This document shows, piece by piece, positions 26,381-35,915 of a stretch of DNA of 64,000 nt. A model generated the notes under the pieces. That model was not told where the DNA came from. It made no database searches and worked only from the letters and a program-made list of their open reading frames with translations. Both the position numbers and the translations under genes were made by a program. Numbering within the stretch: position 1 is the stretch's first letter; each line of letters starts with the position of its first letter. Source of the DNA: an uncultured Kiloniellaceae bacterium (GTDB taxonomy: Bacteria; Pseudomonadota; Alphaproteobacteria; Kiloniellales; Kiloniellaceae); contig CANMQP010000010.1 of assembly GCA_947500035.1 (NCBI GenBank), positions 248,001-312,000 on the forward strand, given 5' to 3'.

Positions 26381-26609
26381 CGTCCTGATCCTCTTGAAGG
26401 CCGCGTATATAACCGAGCTATAGCGTAGACGCAAGCCCCCTGCGCCTTCCTTACGTACTTTTCCGCGCAGGCTCTTTCCGGCGCCGCTGATCGGCGGAAA
26501 TCAAGGGGGCCCTGCGGCGCGCGAACCCGGCACAATCGGACCTGTAGCGGCCGATTCCGGCACTTTATCCGCGTTATGGTTAATAAATCCGCGCTGCTCG
26601 TCAAAGGGG

Positions 26610-27617
26610 TCAGCTCAAAGGCACGCGGCCCTCAATGGGATAGGCGGGATCGTTATAGCCCGGGGTCGAGGCGTGACCGGTGACCACGAGGTCATTGATG
26701 AGGGCCTCGTCCTCCGCCGTGAAGCTGTAATCAAGAGCCCCCAGGTTTTCCTTCCACTGATCCAGGGTTCTGGGGCCCGCGACGGCGCCGGTGATCATCC
26801 GGTTGTTGAAGAGCCAGGCCAAGGCGAATTGGCCGGCCGTGATCCCCCGTGCTTCGGCATGTTCCTTGATCGTCCGGGCCAGAACCAGCGACTCGCGCCG
26901 CCACTCGGTTTCCATGATCCGCTTATCCTGCTGTCCTGCCCGCGAGGTGCTGGAGGGTGCCTCGTCGGGATCGTATTTGCCGGTCAGGATGCCTCGGGCC
27001 AGTGGACTGTAGGGAAACACGCCAAGGCCATAGTGATTGCAGGCGGGCAGGTGCTCGGTCTCCATCGTCCGGTTCAGGGCGTTGTAGAGGGGTTGGCTGA
27101 CCACAGGTCGTGCAATGCCATAGCTGTCGCAGAGGCGGCTGATCTCGGCGATACGCCAGCTGCGGTAGTTGCTGACGCCGAAATAGCGGGTCTTCCCCTG
27201 GCTGATGAGATCGCCGATCGCTCGCACTGTCTCTTCCAAAGGCGTCGTCAGGTCTTCTTTATGAAGATAAAGGATATCGACGTAGTCGGTGCCGAGCCGG
27301 GTCAGGCTGTCTTCCAGCGCCTGAATCAGCCAGCGGCGGCTGAGCCCGCGCCGGTTCGGGCCTTCGCCCATGACGTTGGCGGCCTTGGTCGCCAGCACCC
27401 ACCAGTCCCGATCGCCGGTCAGGGCGCGCCCAACGATGCGTTCTGACTCTCCAGCGTTATAGACATCGGCTGTGTCTATGAAATTGATACCCTGGTCACG
27501 GCCATGAGCGATGATTTCCTTCGAGGCGGCTTCGTCGCTTCGGCCACCGAACATCATCGTGCCAAGGCATAATTTGGTTACTTTCAGGCCGCTGTGACCC
27601 AGGTTCCGATATTCCAT
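26610..27617 (-). CDS. Aldo/keto reductase
   Basis: 335 residues of an NADPH-dependent (beta/alpha)8 reductase. Catalytic tetrad visible as Asp and Tyr in TADVYNAGESE, Lys in LATKAAN and His in YLHKED. The C-terminal NADPH-binding end resembles the YajO/Tas-like group. Substrate unknown. Stands alone, 229 bases of non-coding DNA upstream. Confidence 0.9.
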   Translation of the reverse strand: MEYRNLGHSGLKVTKLCLGTMMFGGRSDEAASKEIIAHGRDQGINFIDTADVYNAGESERIVGRALTGDRDWWVLATKAANVMGEGPNRRGLSRRWLIQALEDSLTRLGTDYVDILYLHKEDLTTPLEETVRAIGDLISQGKTRYFGVSNYRSWRIAEISRLCDSYGIARPVVSQPLYNALNRTMETEHLPACNHYGLGVFPYSPLARGILTGKYDPDEAPSSTSRAGQQDKRIMETEWRRESLVLARTIKEHAEARGITAGQFALAWLFNNRMITGAVAGPRTLDQWKENLGALDYSFTAEDEALINDLVVTGHASTPGYNDPAYPIEGRVPLS

Positions 27618-27845
27618 ATCAGCTGTCTTCTTCTCGTCTTTTGATCAGGCAGGACGTCCGGATCCGCCACAAGAGCAGATTAAGTGTAGATTGAATCGCC
27701 AGCAGCGATCTATCGCACTTGTGAATCCGTTCTGGGACTCTGTCATAGGACGCAGGCTGACCGCAACGTGGAGCTCCGCAATGCAGATACGCACCAGCCG
27801 GGAACCTTTGTTGGTTTACGGCGTGCATATCAGGGTAAATGAGGG

Positions 27846-28469
27846 CTACGCGAGCTGGGCCTGTAGCGTTTCGGCGCGGGCCTGCCGGATGATTTGCAGC
27901 GATGACCAGAGGAAGAGACTTGCCATCAGGCCTGCAACGATGAGGTCGGGCCAGGCTGTCTGGCTCGCCCAAACACCGCTGGCCGCCAGGATGACGGCAA
28001 GATTGCCGATGGCGTCATTGCGGCTGCAGAGCCAGACGGAGCGCACGTTTGCGTCGCCGTCGCGGTATTTCAAGAGCAGCAGGACTGAAGCCAGGTTCGC
28101 TATTAGTGCCAGGAAACCCACGGCACCCATGACTTCAGCCTGTGGGGTCGAGGTCGCAAGGGCGTGATAGAGGGTCGAGCCGAAGACCCATAGGCCCATG
28201 ACTGCGAGGGAGATGCCTTTTACGAGCGCGGCCCGTGCCCTGACGATGAGCGGCATTCCGATGACGGCCAGGCTTAGGCCGTAAGTCGCGGTATCGCCCA
28301 GGAAGTCGAGCGCGTCCGCCAGAAGGGCCTGGGACCCGGCGGCAATACCCGCAACGATCTCGGTGATGAACATGGCGCCGTTGATTGCAATAACGGCGAT
28401 CAGGGTTCGCTTGAAGGCCAAGGAGGCACCGTCGAATTTCGTGTCATTTCCGCAACAACCTGCCACCAA
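27846..28469 (-). CDS. Cation diffusion facilitator family transporter, metal-efflux type
   Basis: 207 residues with about six hydrophobic helices. Metal-site motifs DALDFLGD in helix 2 and SRNDAIGN in helix 5 mark the CDF fold, and the N terminus carries CCGND, possibly metal-binding. It lacks the long C-terminal cytoplasmic domain of larger CDFs. Divergent from a MerR regulator whose operator sits in its promoter, so it is probably induced by zinc, cadmium, lead or a similar ion; I infer this from the layout. Confidence 0.85.
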   Translation of the reverse strand: MVAGCCGNDTKFDGASLAFKRTLIAVIAINGAMFITEIVAGIAAGSQALLADALDFLGDTATYGLSLAVIGMPLIVRARAALVKGISLAVMGLWVFGSTLYHALATSTPQAEVMGAVGFLALIANLASVLLLLKYRDGDANVRSVWLCSRNDAIGNLAVILAASGVWASQTAWPDLIVAGLMASLFLWSSLQIIRQARAETLQAQLA

Positions 28470-28516
28470 CAGACTCCTCTCGCTTCGCAGCTTTCCTTGA
28501 TTTCCGCCTGTATGAC

Positions 28517-28547
28517 AACCTACTATCTCTAGTAGCTATAGCTTCAA
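28517..28547 (-). promoter_or_regulatory. MerR-type operator/promoter for the CDF transporter
   Basis: Minus strand -35 TTGAAG (28542-28547), a 19-bp spacer, and -10 TAGGTT (28517-28522). The spacer (28523-28541) is a dyad, CTAT-N11-ATAG with further internal symmetry. An overlong 19-bp spacer with a dyad is the defining MerR-regulated promoter form. Confidence 0.8.
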
Positions 28548-28556
28548 GAGAAAAAA

Positions 28557-29006
28557 ATGACAGTGCCTGGAAAAAACCTGGAGAGCTTTACCATCGGCCG
28601 GCTTTCGCGCGAAACCGGCTGTAAGATCCCGACGATTCGCTACTACGAACAGATTGGCTTGTTGCCGGAACCCGGGCGCTCGGCGGGAAACCAGCGCGTC
28701 TACGGACCAAAGCATCTGTCGCGCCTGGCTTTTATCCGGCACAGCCGGAAACTGGGTTTTTCCCAGGCCGAGATCCGGCAACTGCTGAACCTGTCCGATC
28801 ACCCGGAACAGCCTTGCGCTGAAGTCAACGCGATCGCGCAAAGACACCTTGATGAGGTGAACCGTAGAATTGAGCGGCTCGAATCCCTGAAGGGCGAGCT
28901 GGAACGGATGGTCCATGCCTGTCAGGGCGGGAAGGTTGGGGATTGCCGGGTGATCGATACGCTGGCGGATCTCGCGCACGGCCAATGCCTGTCGCCCAGG
29001 CACTGA
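28557..29006 (+). CDS. MerR family metal-responsive transcriptional regulator
   Basis: 149 residues. N-terminal winged HTH (FTIGRLSRETGCKIPTIRYY and YGPKHLSRLAFIRHSR), a dimerisation helix, and a C-terminal metal loop with Cys in EQPCAEVN, HACQGGKVGDC and a further Cys near the end. The Cys arrangement resembles ZntR/CadR regulators. It is divergent from the CDF gene and should repress and, with metal, activate that promoter. Confidence 0.9.
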   Translation: MTVPGKNLESFTIGRLSRETGCKIPTIRYYEQIGLLPEPGRSAGNQRVYGPKHLSRLAFIRHSRKLGFSQAEIRQLLNLSDHPEQPCAEVNAIAQRHLDEVNRRIERLESLKGELERMVHACQGGKVGDCRVIDTLADLAHGQCLSPRH

Positions 29007-29201
29007 GCCGTGATCATGGACTTAAAACCGGTTCGATACCCGCTGTGGCAGGACACCATGTCGCGTCGAAGGCGCTTGACTTAACCCCTGCAATTGCACA
29101 AGGGATAACCACGCGATAAGGAGAAGGCCCGCCCGCGCCGTTCCCACTGAAAGTAGTGTTTTCCACCAAATCCGTTTTTTTGTGAAAGAAGTATTCCGTC
29201 G

Positions 29202-31106
29202 ATGATGCGATCGCGCCCGTCAGAGCAAAGCAGCACCAGCCTTCCATCTGAAGCGGGCACAAATCCGGCCGGATCAAATCAAGTCGGGTCAAATTCCGGC
29301 GACCCCAAGTCTATCGACCGTCCATCGAGCAAAGAGCTCTCGCACCTGGTCCGGCTCTGGAAATTTGTGAGCCCCTATAAGCTCCAGGTCGGTGGCGCCA
29401 TGATTGCCTTGATCATTGCTGCCTCCACCGTGCTTGGCCTCGGTTTCGGCTTGCGCACGCTGGTCGATGACGGCTTCGCGCAGGAGAATGCGGCGCTGCT
29501 CGATCAGGCGGTTATGGTGCTCCTGGGCGTCGTGGTCCTCCTGGCAGCGGCCAGTTACTGCCGCTTTTATCTTGTCTCCTGGATCGGCGAGCGCGTGGTC
29601 GCGGATATCCGAAAGGCCGTCTTTAACCACCTGATCACGCTCTCGCCGGCGTATTTTGAGATCACCCGTACCGGCGAAGTGCTCTCACGGCTGACCACCG
29701 ATACAACTTTGCTGCAGATGGTTGTTGGTTCGTCGGTCTCTGTCGCGCTCAGAAACTTCCTGCTCTTCGTGGGCGGTTCGGTTCTTCTGATCGTCACCAG
29801 CGCCAAGCTGACCGGCATGGTATTCCTTGTCGTCCCGATCGTGATTCTGCCGATCATCGTCTACGGGCGCAAAGTGCGGCGCCTGAGCCGGGACAGCCAG
29901 GACCGGGTTGCCGACTTGGGGTCATATGCGGATGAAGCCCTGGGTGCGATCCGCACGGTTCAGGCCTTCAGTCATGAGTCCGTCGACCGCTCACGCTTTG
30001 GCGGCAGAGCCGAAGACGCTTTCGTGACGGCGGTTTCCAGGATCCGGGCGCGCGCGATGTTGACCGCAGTGGTGATCCTGCTGGTTTTCGGAGCCGTCAG
30101 TGCGATCCTGTGGATCGGCGGCCGCGACGTGATCGATGGGCGGATTACACCCGGTGAGCTCTCATCTTTTGTATTTTATGCGATTGTGGTTGCCGGATCG
30201 GTTGGCGCCATCAGCGAGGTGATCGGTGACCTTCAACGGGCGGCCGGAGCGACGGAACGTCTCTTCGATCTTCTTGCGACAAAGACCGATATCGCGGCGC
30301 CGGTCGTGGCGGAAACCCTGCCGTTGCCGGCGCGGGGCGACATCTCCTTCGACAAGGTGCTGTTCCACTACCCCGCCCGTCCTGACGACGCGGCTTTGCA
30401 CGGGCTGGATCTGACCGTGAAGGCAGGCGAGAAGATTGCCATCGTCGGCCCGTCCGGTGCGGGCAAAACCACTATCTTTCAGCTCTTGATGCGCTTTTAC
30501 GATCCGCAAGCCGGTGCGATCTATCTTGACGGTGTTGCGCTCACCAAAGCGGATCCCTTGGAACTGCGCAGCCGGATCGGGCTGGTGCCTCAGGAACCGG
30601 TCATCTTCTCGGCAAACGCCTGGGAGAATATCCGTTACGGCCGGCCCGATGCCAGTGACGCGGAGGTACTTCAAGCGGCGGAGGCGGCGGCGGCCAAGGA
30701 CTTCCTGGATCAATTGCCGGATGGTTTCGACACCTTCCTGGGCGAGCGCGGTGTGCGTCTTTCGGGCGGTCAGCGCCAGCGTTTGGCCATCGCCCGGGCG
30801 ATTTTGCGCAACCCCGCGGTTTTGCTGTTGGATGAAGCGACCAGCGCCCTCGATGCGGAGAGCGAACGCGCAGTACAGCAAGCCGTCGAGCGGTTGATGT
30901 CGGACCGGACCACGCTGGTCATCGCTCACCGTCTGGCGACGGTTTTGAAAGCCGACCGGATTCTGGTTCTGGACGAAGGGCGGGTCGTGGCCAGTGGCAC
31001 CCACGAAGACCTGATCCGTCAGGGTGGGCTTTACGCGCGCCTGGCCGAGCTGCAGTTCGGTGAAGCCGAGATGTTCAACGGTTTGCAGAAATCGGCCGGG
31101 AGTTAA
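29202..31106 (+). CDS. ABC exporter half-transporter (membrane domain fused to ATPase), MsbA/HlyB-like
   Basis: 634 residues. After a 40-residue polar Ser-rich start come six transmembrane helices (about 55-350) and an ATPase domain (about 370-620) with Walker A GPSGAGKT, signature LSGGQRQR, Walker B AVLLLDEATSALD and the switch His in VIAHR. Works as a homodimer to export a lipid, peptide or drug; substrate not deducible. The alphaproteobacterial subgroup is often annotated as an ABC transporter transmembrane-domain protein. No partner gene adjoins it. Confidence 0.9.
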   Translation: MMRSRPSEQSSTSLPSEAGTNPAGSNQVGSNSGDPKSIDRPSSKELSHLVRLWKFVSPYKLQVGGAMIALIIAASTVLGLGFGLRTLVDDGFAQENAALLDQAVMVLLGVVVLLAAASYCRFYLVSWIGERVVADIRKAVFNHLITLSPAYFEITRTGEVLSRLTTDTTLLQMVVGSSVSVALRNFLLFVGGSVLLIVTSAKLTGMVFLVVPIVILPIIVYGRKVRRLSRDSQDRVADLGSYADEALGAIRTVQAFSHESVDRSRFGGRAEDAFVTAVSRIRARAMLTAVVILLVFGAVSAILWIGGRDVIDGRITPGELSSFVFYAIVVAGSVGAISEVIGDLQRAAGATERLFDLLATKTDIAAPVVAETLPLPARGDISFDKVLFHYPARPDDAALHGLDLTVKAGEKIAIVGPSGAGKTTIFQLLMRFYDPQAGAIYLDGVALTKADPLELRSRIGLVPQEPVIFSANAWENIRYGRPDASDAEVLQAAEAAAAKDFLDQLPDGFDTFLGERGVRLSGGQRQRLAIARAILRNPAVLLLDEATSALDAESERAVQQAVERLMSDRTTLVIAHRLATVLKADRILVLDEGRVVASGTHEDLIRQGGLYARLAELQFGEAEMFNGLQKSAGS

Positions 31107-31146
31107 AGCCACCTGCACCTGCTGCGGCTGGCTGGTCTGATGATGC

Positions 31147-32787
31147 CTAGCGCTGCGTAAGCTTGAGTTCGATGCGGCGATTTCGGCGGTAGGCGATCTC
31201 GTCGTTGCCCTCATCGATGGGTTGGAATTCACCAAAGCCGGTAGCGGCCAGGCGGTTCGCCGGAATACCCTGCGCGTTCAGGAATTTGACCACGGAAATG
31301 GCGCGCGCGGTCGAGAGCTCCCAGTTCGAGGGGAAGGCGAAGGTGTTGATCGGTGCCCGGTCCGTATGACCGTCGACCCGCAGCACCCAATCGACCTCCG
31401 GGGGAATGTTGCGCGAGATTTCGCGCAGGGTCGTTGCCAGGCTCGCAAGCTGCCCTTTACCGGCGTCTTCCAGTTCGGCCGCACCGCTGGCGAAGAGCAC
31501 TTCGGACTGGAAGACGAAGCGGTCGCCCACCACGCGGACATCGCGGCGGTCACCCAGGACTTCGCGCAGCCGGCCAAAGAATTCCGAGCGGTAGCGGGCC
31601 AGTTCCTGAACCTTGCTGGCCAGCGCGACGTTAAGGCGGCTGCCCAGGTCTGCGATCTGGACTTCCTGCTCCAGGTTCTTTGCTTCCGTTGCTTCCAGAG
31701 TCACGGCGATCCGGGCCAGTTGCTGGCGGAGGGCCGCGATCTGGCGGTTCAACAGGATGACTTCCGCCTGCGCCTGAGCCGTGAGTTCTTCCTGAGCGGC
31801 CGCCGCTTCGTCGGCGCTTGCCAGTCCCGCGGTCAGTTCATCGCGCATCTGCTGCAGCAACGCCAGTTCCGCGAGCTGGGTCTCGATCGTCTCACGATCG
31901 GCCTCGATGGTCGTGTAAGCCTCTTCCAGCTGGGTCTTGGCCAGGGCGGTCTCTTCCTCGCGCAGACGTTTCAAGAGAGCCAGTTCGGCCAGTTGCGCTT
32001 CGATGGTTTCCTTGTCCGCCTCGATCGACTTAAAGGCCTCTGCGAGCTCCGTTTCTTTGTCCGCGAGCGCCGCCGCTGCCTTTGCCTGCTCTTCTTCCCG
32101 GAGCTTCTGGAGGGCTGCCAGCTCCGCGAGCTGGGCTTCGATCTTTTCCTTGTCCGCTTCGATCGTGCTGTAAGCCGTTTTCAGTTCCTCGGCGTTTTTG
32201 GCGATTTCCGCTTCGCTCAAGCCGAGGCGGGTTGCCAGGGCGTCCTTCTCTTCCTGCAGCGCGGCTTGTTCGGCCTCGCCCTGGGACAGGGCTGTTGTCA
32301 GGCTGTCACGCTCTTCGATGATCGATGCGAGCTGATTGCTTAAGCTCTCTTGCTGGGCCTGGGCTTCGTCGTATTCGCGGGTGAGGTCGGCGAGCTGGTT
32401 TTCCAGGCTGTCGCGCCGCGCGACGGAGTCTTCGAGCTGCGACGTCAATCCATCGCGTTCGTCGTTCAAAACGGCGAGTTGGTTCTGGAGCGTATCACGC
32501 GCCGCAAGGGACGAGCTCAGCTGTGCCGAAAGATCCGAAGACTGGGTTCTGAGATCCGAATTTTCCTGCCGTTCAAGCGAGAGCAGTTCGGCCAGCTGGG
32601 TCACTTCCCGCTCCAGCTTGACCAGAGCCGCGTCCCGCCCGCTCAGCGCCACGCTCAGGAAGAACTGTGCGACCATGAAAACCATCAGCACGAAGATGAC
32701 GACCAGCAGCAGGCTGGCCAGGCCGTCGACGAAACCGGGCCAGATATTCACCGATCGTCGTGCGCCGCCTCGGCCAATGGAATACAT
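31147..32787 (-). CDS. MotB/OmpA-domain protein with long coiled coil (putative stator B subunit)
   Basis: 546 residues: one transmembrane helix (about 17-45) with an Asp at position 21 (WPGFVDGLASLL), the spot of the proton-binding Asp of MotB/TolR; a coiled coil from about 50 to 390 with three quasi-repeats of S/T-IEADKE-x-IEAQLAELA (near 207, 253 and 292); then an OmpA/MotB peptidoglycan-binding domain (about 420-546) with DGHTDRAPIN and NWELSTARA. Lies 11 bases after the MotA-like gene. Function unknown; the layout suggests a proton-driven stator anchored to the wall. Confidence 0.85.
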   Translation of the reverse strand: MYSIGRGGARRSVNIWPGFVDGLASLLLVVIFVLMVFMVAQFFLSVALSGRDAALVKLEREVTQLAELLSLERQENSDLRTQSSDLSAQLSSSLAARDTLQNQLAVLNDERDGLTSQLEDSVARRDSLENQLADLTREYDEAQAQQESLSNQLASIIEERDSLTTALSQGEAEQAALQEEKDALATRLGLSEAEIAKNAEELKTAYSTIEADKEKIEAQLAELAALQKLREEEQAKAAAALADKETELAEAFKSIEADKETIEAQLAELALLKRLREEETALAKTQLEEAYTTIEADRETIETQLAELALLQQMRDELTAGLASADEAAAAQEELTAQAQAEVILLNRQIAALRQQLARIAVTLEATEAKNLEQEVQIADLGSRLNVALASKVQELARYRSEFFGRLREVLGDRRDVRVVGDRFVFQSEVLFASGAAELEDAGKGQLASLATTLREISRNIPPEVDWVLRVDGHTDRAPINTFAFPSNWELSTARAISVVKFLNAQGIPANRLAATGFGEFQPIDEGNDEIAYRRNRRIELKLTQR

Positions 32788-32798
32788 CTATCGGATCC

Positions 32799-33962
32799 TT
32801 ACTCGCTTTCCTCAGCGATCGCAGCGATGGTGCGGGTCAGGAGCCGGATTTCTCCGCGAATCTCTTGAATGGCATTCTCGCGACCGCTGGAAAGGTCAGC
32901 GGCGATGCGCTCGAGGCGCAGATCGACGTTGCGCAGGTGTGTCTTGGAGGCGTCGTCCAGTCCTGCAGGCGCGGTCATAGCGTCGCCCTCGACGAGTTTG
33001 GTCATGACCTGCTTGAGCTGAGCCTGGTTCTCCGCCATTTTCATCAGCACGCCCTGTTCTGTGCGCATTTGGTCCGTTAGGGTCGAGAGGCGGTCGGTGA
33101 GGCCAGACAGTCCCTGTGTCATGGAGGCGCGGTCTTCCTCTCCGCGTGAAATTGTTCTTTGCAGCTGGTCGAGGCTGTCCGCGGTCTTTTCAAGCAATGC
33201 CTGAATGTAGGCCGGAACCGACTGGTCGCCGTCGCCGCTGACACTGCCGCTCGACAGCTTGGTCACGCCGGAGAGCCACTCTTCCAGTTCATTGAGAAAG
33301 CGGTTGTGCGCCTGGCCCGCCTGCAGCTCGAGGAAGCCGAGAACCAGGGAGCCTGCGAGGCCGAAGAGCGAGGAACTGAAGGCGGTGCCCATACCCGCCA
33401 GAGGCGTGGCCAGGCCGCTTTTAAGTTCTTCGAAGAGCGAGGCGGGATCGTCGATCGCGCCGTTCAGCCCCCCAATGGTGTCCCCGACGGCTGTCACGGT
33501 CTCAAGCAATCCCCAAAAGGTGCCGAGCAGGCCGAGGAAGATCAGCAGACCGATCAGATATCGCGAGAGTTCATGGGATTCTTCGATGCGGCTGTGAATG
33601 CCGTCCAGAAGGGTGCGCATGGATATTGTTGAGAGGGAAAGCCGTCCCGCCCGGTCGCCCAGCATATTGGCCATGGGGCCCAATAGACGCGGCGGACGCT
33701 CCTCGGAAAGCGTGCCCGGGAAAACCAGGCCGCCTTTGCTTTCCCGCCGCAGGTTGTCTAGCCAGGCGATCTCGGGATTTAAGCGCCATACCTGCAGGAA
33801 GATGTAGACGATGCCCAGAGCGAGCACAAACAGGATCAGGCCGTTGAAGAGCTCATTTGCCTGAAAAGCATCGATGACTTTGTCTGAGAGGGCAAAGACT
33901 GCCAATCCGACAAGCACCAAAAAGATGCTCATATGGATCAAATAACGCTTCGGCCGGTTCAT
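32799..33962 (-). CDS. MotA/TolQ/ExbB proton channel family protein (putative stator A subunit)
   Basis: 387 residues with four predicted helices (about 8-27, 39-59, 134-157, 184-212). GLLGTFWGLLETVTAVGDTI and GLATPLAGMGTAFSSSLFGL are the MotA/TolQ/ExbB signatures of the two core helices. The C-terminal 170 residues are largely helical. The partner gene downstream encodes the MotB-like subunit. True TolQR is elsewhere (49536-50761) and flagellar genes are absent, so this is a third, uncharacterised type. Confidence 0.85.
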   Translation of the reverse strand: MNRPKRYLIHMSIFLVLVGLAVFALSDKVIDAFQANELFNGLILFVLALGIVYIFLQVWRLNPEIAWLDNLRRESKGGLVFPGTLSEERPPRLLGPMANMLGDRAGRLSLSTISMRTLLDGIHSRIEESHELSRYLIGLLIFLGLLGTFWGLLETVTAVGDTIGGLNGAIDDPASLFEELKSGLATPLAGMGTAFSSSLFGLAGSLVLGFLELQAGQAHNRFLNELEEWLSGVTKLSSGSVSGDGDQSVPAYIQALLEKTADSLDQLQRTISRGEEDRASMTQGLSGLTDRLSTLTDQMRTEQGVLMKMAENQAQLKQVMTKLVEGDAMTAPAGLDDASKTHLRNVDLRLERIAADLSSGRENAIQEIRGEIRLLTRTIAAIAEESE

Positions 33963-34186
33963 GGTAAGCTACACTGCCCCGCGGCTTAGAGTGCGGTTGC
34001 TCTCGACTAAAGCTGTCAAGATCATGAATCGCCCCCTAACTCTATGTTTTAGAGGCTGATTCACAGTCTCCGCAGAATCAGTGGAGAGCGATCAGACCCT
34101 AGACTCAATGTCTGCAGCCCGACGCGACTGCGATGAAACCCCTCCGCGTTTAGCCCAACCGAGAGGTTCAGTCAACGTCACAGGTC

Positions 34187-35692
34187 TTAGCGTTTGGCGG
34201 GAACGACATCCACGCGATCGGGAGATCCGCTGGTTGTTTTGTTGCCCAGCGCCCGGACTTGCATGCGTGCGGGACGCACACCCTTACCGATCAGAAAAGC
34301 TCGTACGGCCATGGCGCGCGAGAGCGAGAGGCGGCGGGCCTGGGTTGCGTCGATGTCGGCTTGTCCGGCGTAAGCAAAGAGTTGAACTTCGCTTGATTCG
34401 TCTTCAAGCATGGCCTGCGCGACGGATTCCAGAGCCGATTTTGCCGGTCCGCTCAATCCAGCCTCGGTGGAATTAAAGAGAACCTGAACCTCGCTGACCT
34501 GTGCCCCGGTATCACCGCGCGATGCGGTCTGTGTGGAAGGCGTCGCGGGTGCCGCGTCGTTCGCCTGCGCTTGTGGTTCCGCAGGTTGCGGCGCTGGTGT
34601 TGGCGCTGCCGGCGCCGAAGCTGTCGCAGTCGATGCAGCCGGCGCCTGCGCAATGGCCGAAGGCGTAACGGGTGGCGGTGGAGGCGGCGTCAGAGCCGAG
34701 GTGGTGTCCTCCAGCGCAGGTGCTTTTGCCACGGACGCCGTTTTTGGCGCTGCGGGCTCAGGTGCGGCTTTGGGGGCCAACTTCGGTGGCGGCGGTGCAG
34801 CGGCAATCGCGGGTGCGGAGGGCACCGTCTTTGGGGGCGGAGGCGGGGCAACGTTTGCCTGTTTTGCCGGAGCCGCCGGTGTAGGCGCAGCAGGGGCCGG
34901 AGCCGCTTTTTGCGCCGGTTCAGGCGCCCTGGCCTGCGTGATTGTCTTTGGCGGCAGCGGAACTGGTTTAGCCGCGGGTGCCTTTGGAGCTGCAGGTCTG
35001 CTGGCCGCGGTTTGCGTCTGAGTCGGCGCAGCCGGCGCCTGTTGTGAGATACTTGGCGGTAAGGGAACCAGGAGGCGGGATTCGGCCTTCGCGCCTGCGT
35101 TCGCGGAAACCTGACTTGAAGTGGTTTGCGTGGACGCGCCCGCGACATTGCGGTCCGGTGCCGTTCTATTGGATGAGAGGGCGGTTCCGCTCCCAGAGCC
35201 AGTTCCGGAATCGATGATGGTTACACGGCTTCTCGGGAAGCTGGGTGGCGGAAACAGAAGGGTGCTGGGGCGAGTGACATACTGCCCGGCTTGCTGCGTG
35301 CTATTGCCGGAGCCTCCGATGATGACGGTGCCACCCGAAGCATAGCCGCCTTGGTCGTAGCCGCCTGCGCCGTAGCCGGGTTGAGCCGGAAAGCCGCCGC
35401 CCTGGTATCCACCTTGAGCCCCATAAGGGAGGACCGGAACGCCCTGCTGACTCATACCGTCCAGTAACGCCTCGTTGACAAATACGCCAGAGTCAGCACC
35501 CAGCAGTGCCGATTGAGCCATTGCGGGCACGCTCGCTGATGACAAGAGGGCCGCCATGCAGAGGCCACCGATGTAGGGAGCGATCCCATGCCGGTTCTTA
35601 GTCCGCGAGACTTTCGAATCGGACAGTGCGCCGCGCGCCTCTGAAGAAGACGGTGTCGTCACAATTCCGGTTCGGTACGTTTGTCCTGTCAT
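34187..35692 (-). CDS. OmpA family protein with Pro/Ala-rich periplasmic linker
   Basis: 501 residues. A hydrophobic segment ending SASVPAMAQS looks like a signal peptide, but it lies some 43 residues in, so the true start may be further along than the ATG at 35692. A Gly-rich region and a long Pro/Ala-rich stretch (about 210-380, with many Lys-Pro and repeated Pro-Pro) lead to a C-terminal OmpA-like domain (about 395-501) with LSLSRAMAVRAFL. It likely spans the periplasm and binds peptidoglycan. Sits upstream of the stator pair on the same strand, 224 bases apart. Confidence 0.75.
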   Translation of the reverse strand: MTGQTYRTGIVTTPSSSEARGALSDSKVSRTKNRHGIAPYIGGLCMAALLSSASVPAMAQSALLGADSGVFVNEALLDGMSQQGVPVLPYGAQGGYQGGGFPAQPGYGAGGYDQGGYASGGTVIIGGSGNSTQQAGQYVTRPSTLLFPPPSFPRSRVTIIDSGTGSGSGTALSSNRTAPDRNVAGASTQTTSSQVSANAGAKAESRLLVPLPPSISQQAPAAPTQTQTAASRPAAPKAPAAKPVPLPPKTITQARAPEPAQKAAPAPAAPTPAAPAKQANVAPPPPPKTVPSAPAIAAAPPPPKLAPKAAPEPAAPKTASVAKAPALEDTTSALTPPPPPPVTPSAIAQAPAASTATASAPAAPTPAPQPAEPQAQANDAAPATPSTQTASRGDTGAQVSEVQVLFNSTEAGLSGPAKSALESVAQAMLEDESSEVQLFAYAGQADIDATQARRLSLSRAMAVRAFLIGKGVRPARMQVRALGNKTTSGSPDRVDVVPAKR

Positions 35693-35915
35693 TCGTTCCC
35701 CACCGAGAGATTCCCTATGTGAATCCGGGCGCTAGCTTAAGCTCCTGCAGGCGTGCCGACAACTGCTTTAGGTGTTGCGGTTTTGGCGGCAGTTAACAGG
35801 TGCGAACTTACTCTCTAAACAAGAGATGATAACATCCTGTTAACCCTGTCCTGCACCCGGGTGTCACATTGTCTTTTCAGTGCGTTGTGCGTGGGCCGGG
35901 ATGCGTTGTGCGGCG

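Noticed and set aside
21353-26595. 17-base exact repeat GTTAATAAATCCGCGCT (21353-21369, 26579-26595)
   Set aside because: One 17-base match in a 64-kb window is not far from chance, and the flanks do not extend it.
31147-33962. Zorya (ZorAB) anti-phage system
   Set aside because: The domain order is similar, but the coiled coil lies in the B subunit, there is no ZorC/ZorD/ZorE gene, and neighbours are housekeeping genes.
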